Shown here piece by piece: positions 63,184-64,000 of a stretch of DNA of 64,000 nucleotides (the stretch's first letter is position 1; each line of letters begins with the position of its first letter). The stretch is from Bacillota bacterium. GTDB lineage: Bacteria > Bacillota > Dehalobacteriia > UBA4068 > UBA4997. A program made the translations under genes and the position numbers. A model generated the notes under the pieces. The model did no database searches, was not told the DNA's origin, and saw nothing but the letters and a program-made list of their open reading frames with translations. Location of the stretch: the NCBI GenBank assembly GCA_021771915.1, contig JAETNY010000003.1, positions 124,001 to 188,000 on the forward strand, read 5' to 3'.

Positions 63184-64000
63184 TCAGGCTTTATCCCGGC
63201 GCAGCAGTTCAACCTGCTCCGCAAAAATTTTAGCGGCCTGCCGCGCCTCCAGCAGTGTATTTTCCCAGCCAAAGCTTAAACGCACAGAACTTTTCAGCCG
63301 CCATTCCGGCAACTGCAAGGCCTGCAAAACATGGGAGGGTTCTGCCCGACCGGAACTGCAAGCAGAAGCCGCGCTTACCGCCACCCCAGCCAAATCCAGA
63401 AACAACAACAGCGCAGCACCCTCCACATCTTGAAAACTTAAATTCAAATTGCCCGGCAAACGCTGGCTCCAACCGCCATTAACCACAACGCCGCCTATCA
63501 GCTGCTGCAACTCATGCCAGAAACAGTCACGCACCGCCGCCGCCTGTCTGGCCTGCTGCGGCCAGCGTTTCGCTGTTATTTCAGCCGCCACGCCCAGGCC
63601 AACAATCCCCGGCATATTTTCTGTGCCACTGCGCAGCCTCCGCTCCTGACCGCCGCCAAACAGCAGCGGCTGCAAATCCACCCCATGCCGCACATAAAGC
63701 GCGCCAATACCCTTGGGGCCGTTAATTTTATGACCGGAAATAGTCAGCATATCCACGCCCAGCTGCTGCACATCAACCGGCAGCTTGCCGACAGCCTGCA
63801 CCGCATCGGTATGCAGCAGCACGCCATGCTCCGCCAGCAGCCGGCCAACTTCCGCCACCGGCTGAATGGAGCCAATCTCATTATTAGCCAACATCAAACT
63901 AACCAGCAGCGTATCCGGACGCAAAGCCTGCGCCACCTGCGCCGCGCTGACTATTCCCTCTGCGTCCGGCGGCAAAAAGGTAATATCAAAACCCTGCTCC
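63184..64000 (-). CDS. Cysteine desulfurase (5' end beyond window)
   Basis: PLP enzyme of the NifS/IscS family that takes sulfur from cysteine for Fe-S clusters or tRNA thiolation. The visible 272 residues include the N-terminal part of the cofactor site (LMLANNEIGSIQPV, HTDAVQAVGK), the Schiff-base Lys in SGHKINGPKG and the active-site Cys in SAASACSSGRAEPSHVL. The gene starts outside the window. No iscU or mnmA can be seen downstream; the next gene is a tiny membrane protein. Confidence 0.95.
   Translation of the reverse strand, partial: EQGFDITFLPPDAEGIVSAAQVAQALRPDTLLVSLMLANNEIGSIQPVAEVGRLLAEHGVLLHTDAVQAVGKLPVDVQQLGVDMLTISGHKINGPKGIGALYVRHGVDLQPLLFGGGQERRLRSGTENMPGIVGLGVAAEITAKRWPQQARQAAAVRDCFWHELQQLIGGVVVNGGWSQRLPGNLNLSFQDVEGAALLLFLDLAGVAVSAASACSSGRAEPSHVLQALQLPEWRLKSSVRLSFGWENTLLEARQAAKIFAEQVELLRRDKA

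Overview
The window looks like chromosome of an anaerobic, endospore-forming member of the Bacillota (Clostridia-like or Negativicutes-like; I cannot place it further). The sporulation genes are SpoIIIE/FtsK, dipicolinate synthase A and B, SpoIID, SpoIIQ, SpoIIR, BofA and two YlmC/YmxH proteins. The anaerobic genes are pyruvate:ferredoxin oxidoreductase and class III ribonucleotide reductase with NrdG. Almost every gene has a recognisable housekeeping or sporulation identity. I see no prophage, insertion sequence, CRISPR array or defence island; the only mobile-type gene is a lone serine recombinase.

Region 1 (1-15.6 kb, minus strand) is the sporulation/diaminopimelate neighbourhood known from Bacillus. 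In transcription order it holds a YlxY-like/DacF-like fusion, mlpA, dut, ymxH, dapB, dpaA, dpaB, asd, dapA, RNase J, tepA, ylzJ and spoIIIE (cut by the window edge). It joins lysine/DAP synthesis to dipicolinate synthesis and chromosome packing in the forespore.

Region 2 (15.3-21.2 kb) holds a DUF4491 membrane protein and a DUF815 ATPase, a proline-rich membrane protein, a flavin reductase, map with an aminotransferase, and one tRNA-Pro(TGG). Region 3 (21.0-31 kb) holds a secreted copper-amine-oxidase-N domain protein, spoIID and spoIIQ, a thiD/flavoprotein operon read the other way, the recombinase and bofA. Region 4 (31-39.9 kb) holds the pyruvate:ferredoxin oxidoreductase, a walJ-htrA-rlmH cluster, a K+-type membrane pyrophosphatase and secG.

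Region 5 (40-44 kb) is a cobalamin group (cobD, cobO, cbiK) preceded by an unrecognised 407-residue protein. Region 6 (44-51.4 kb) has the rsmE-mtaB-hinT-rpsU group, DegV, MTA/SAH nucleosidase and small unknowns. Region 7 (51.4-57.1 kb) is yggS-sepF-yggT-ileS-pyrB. Region 8 (57.3-64 kb) holds nrdD, a separate glycyl-radical mini-gene, nrdG, nrdR with an unusual repeat-filled leader, a second PRC-barrel protein, spoIIR and the start of a cysteine desulfurase locus.

The observations I find most worth following are these: a class III ribonucleotide reductase whose glycyl-radical domain is a free 55-residue protein; three tandem 87-bp structured repeats inside the probable nrdR mRNA leader, with related copies beside sepF and a flavin reductase gene; a degenerate polysaccharide-deacetylase domain fused to a D,D-carboxypeptidase; and a spoIID-spoIIQ junction where a forespore-type promoter lies over one arm of a Shine-Dalgarno-masking hairpin.
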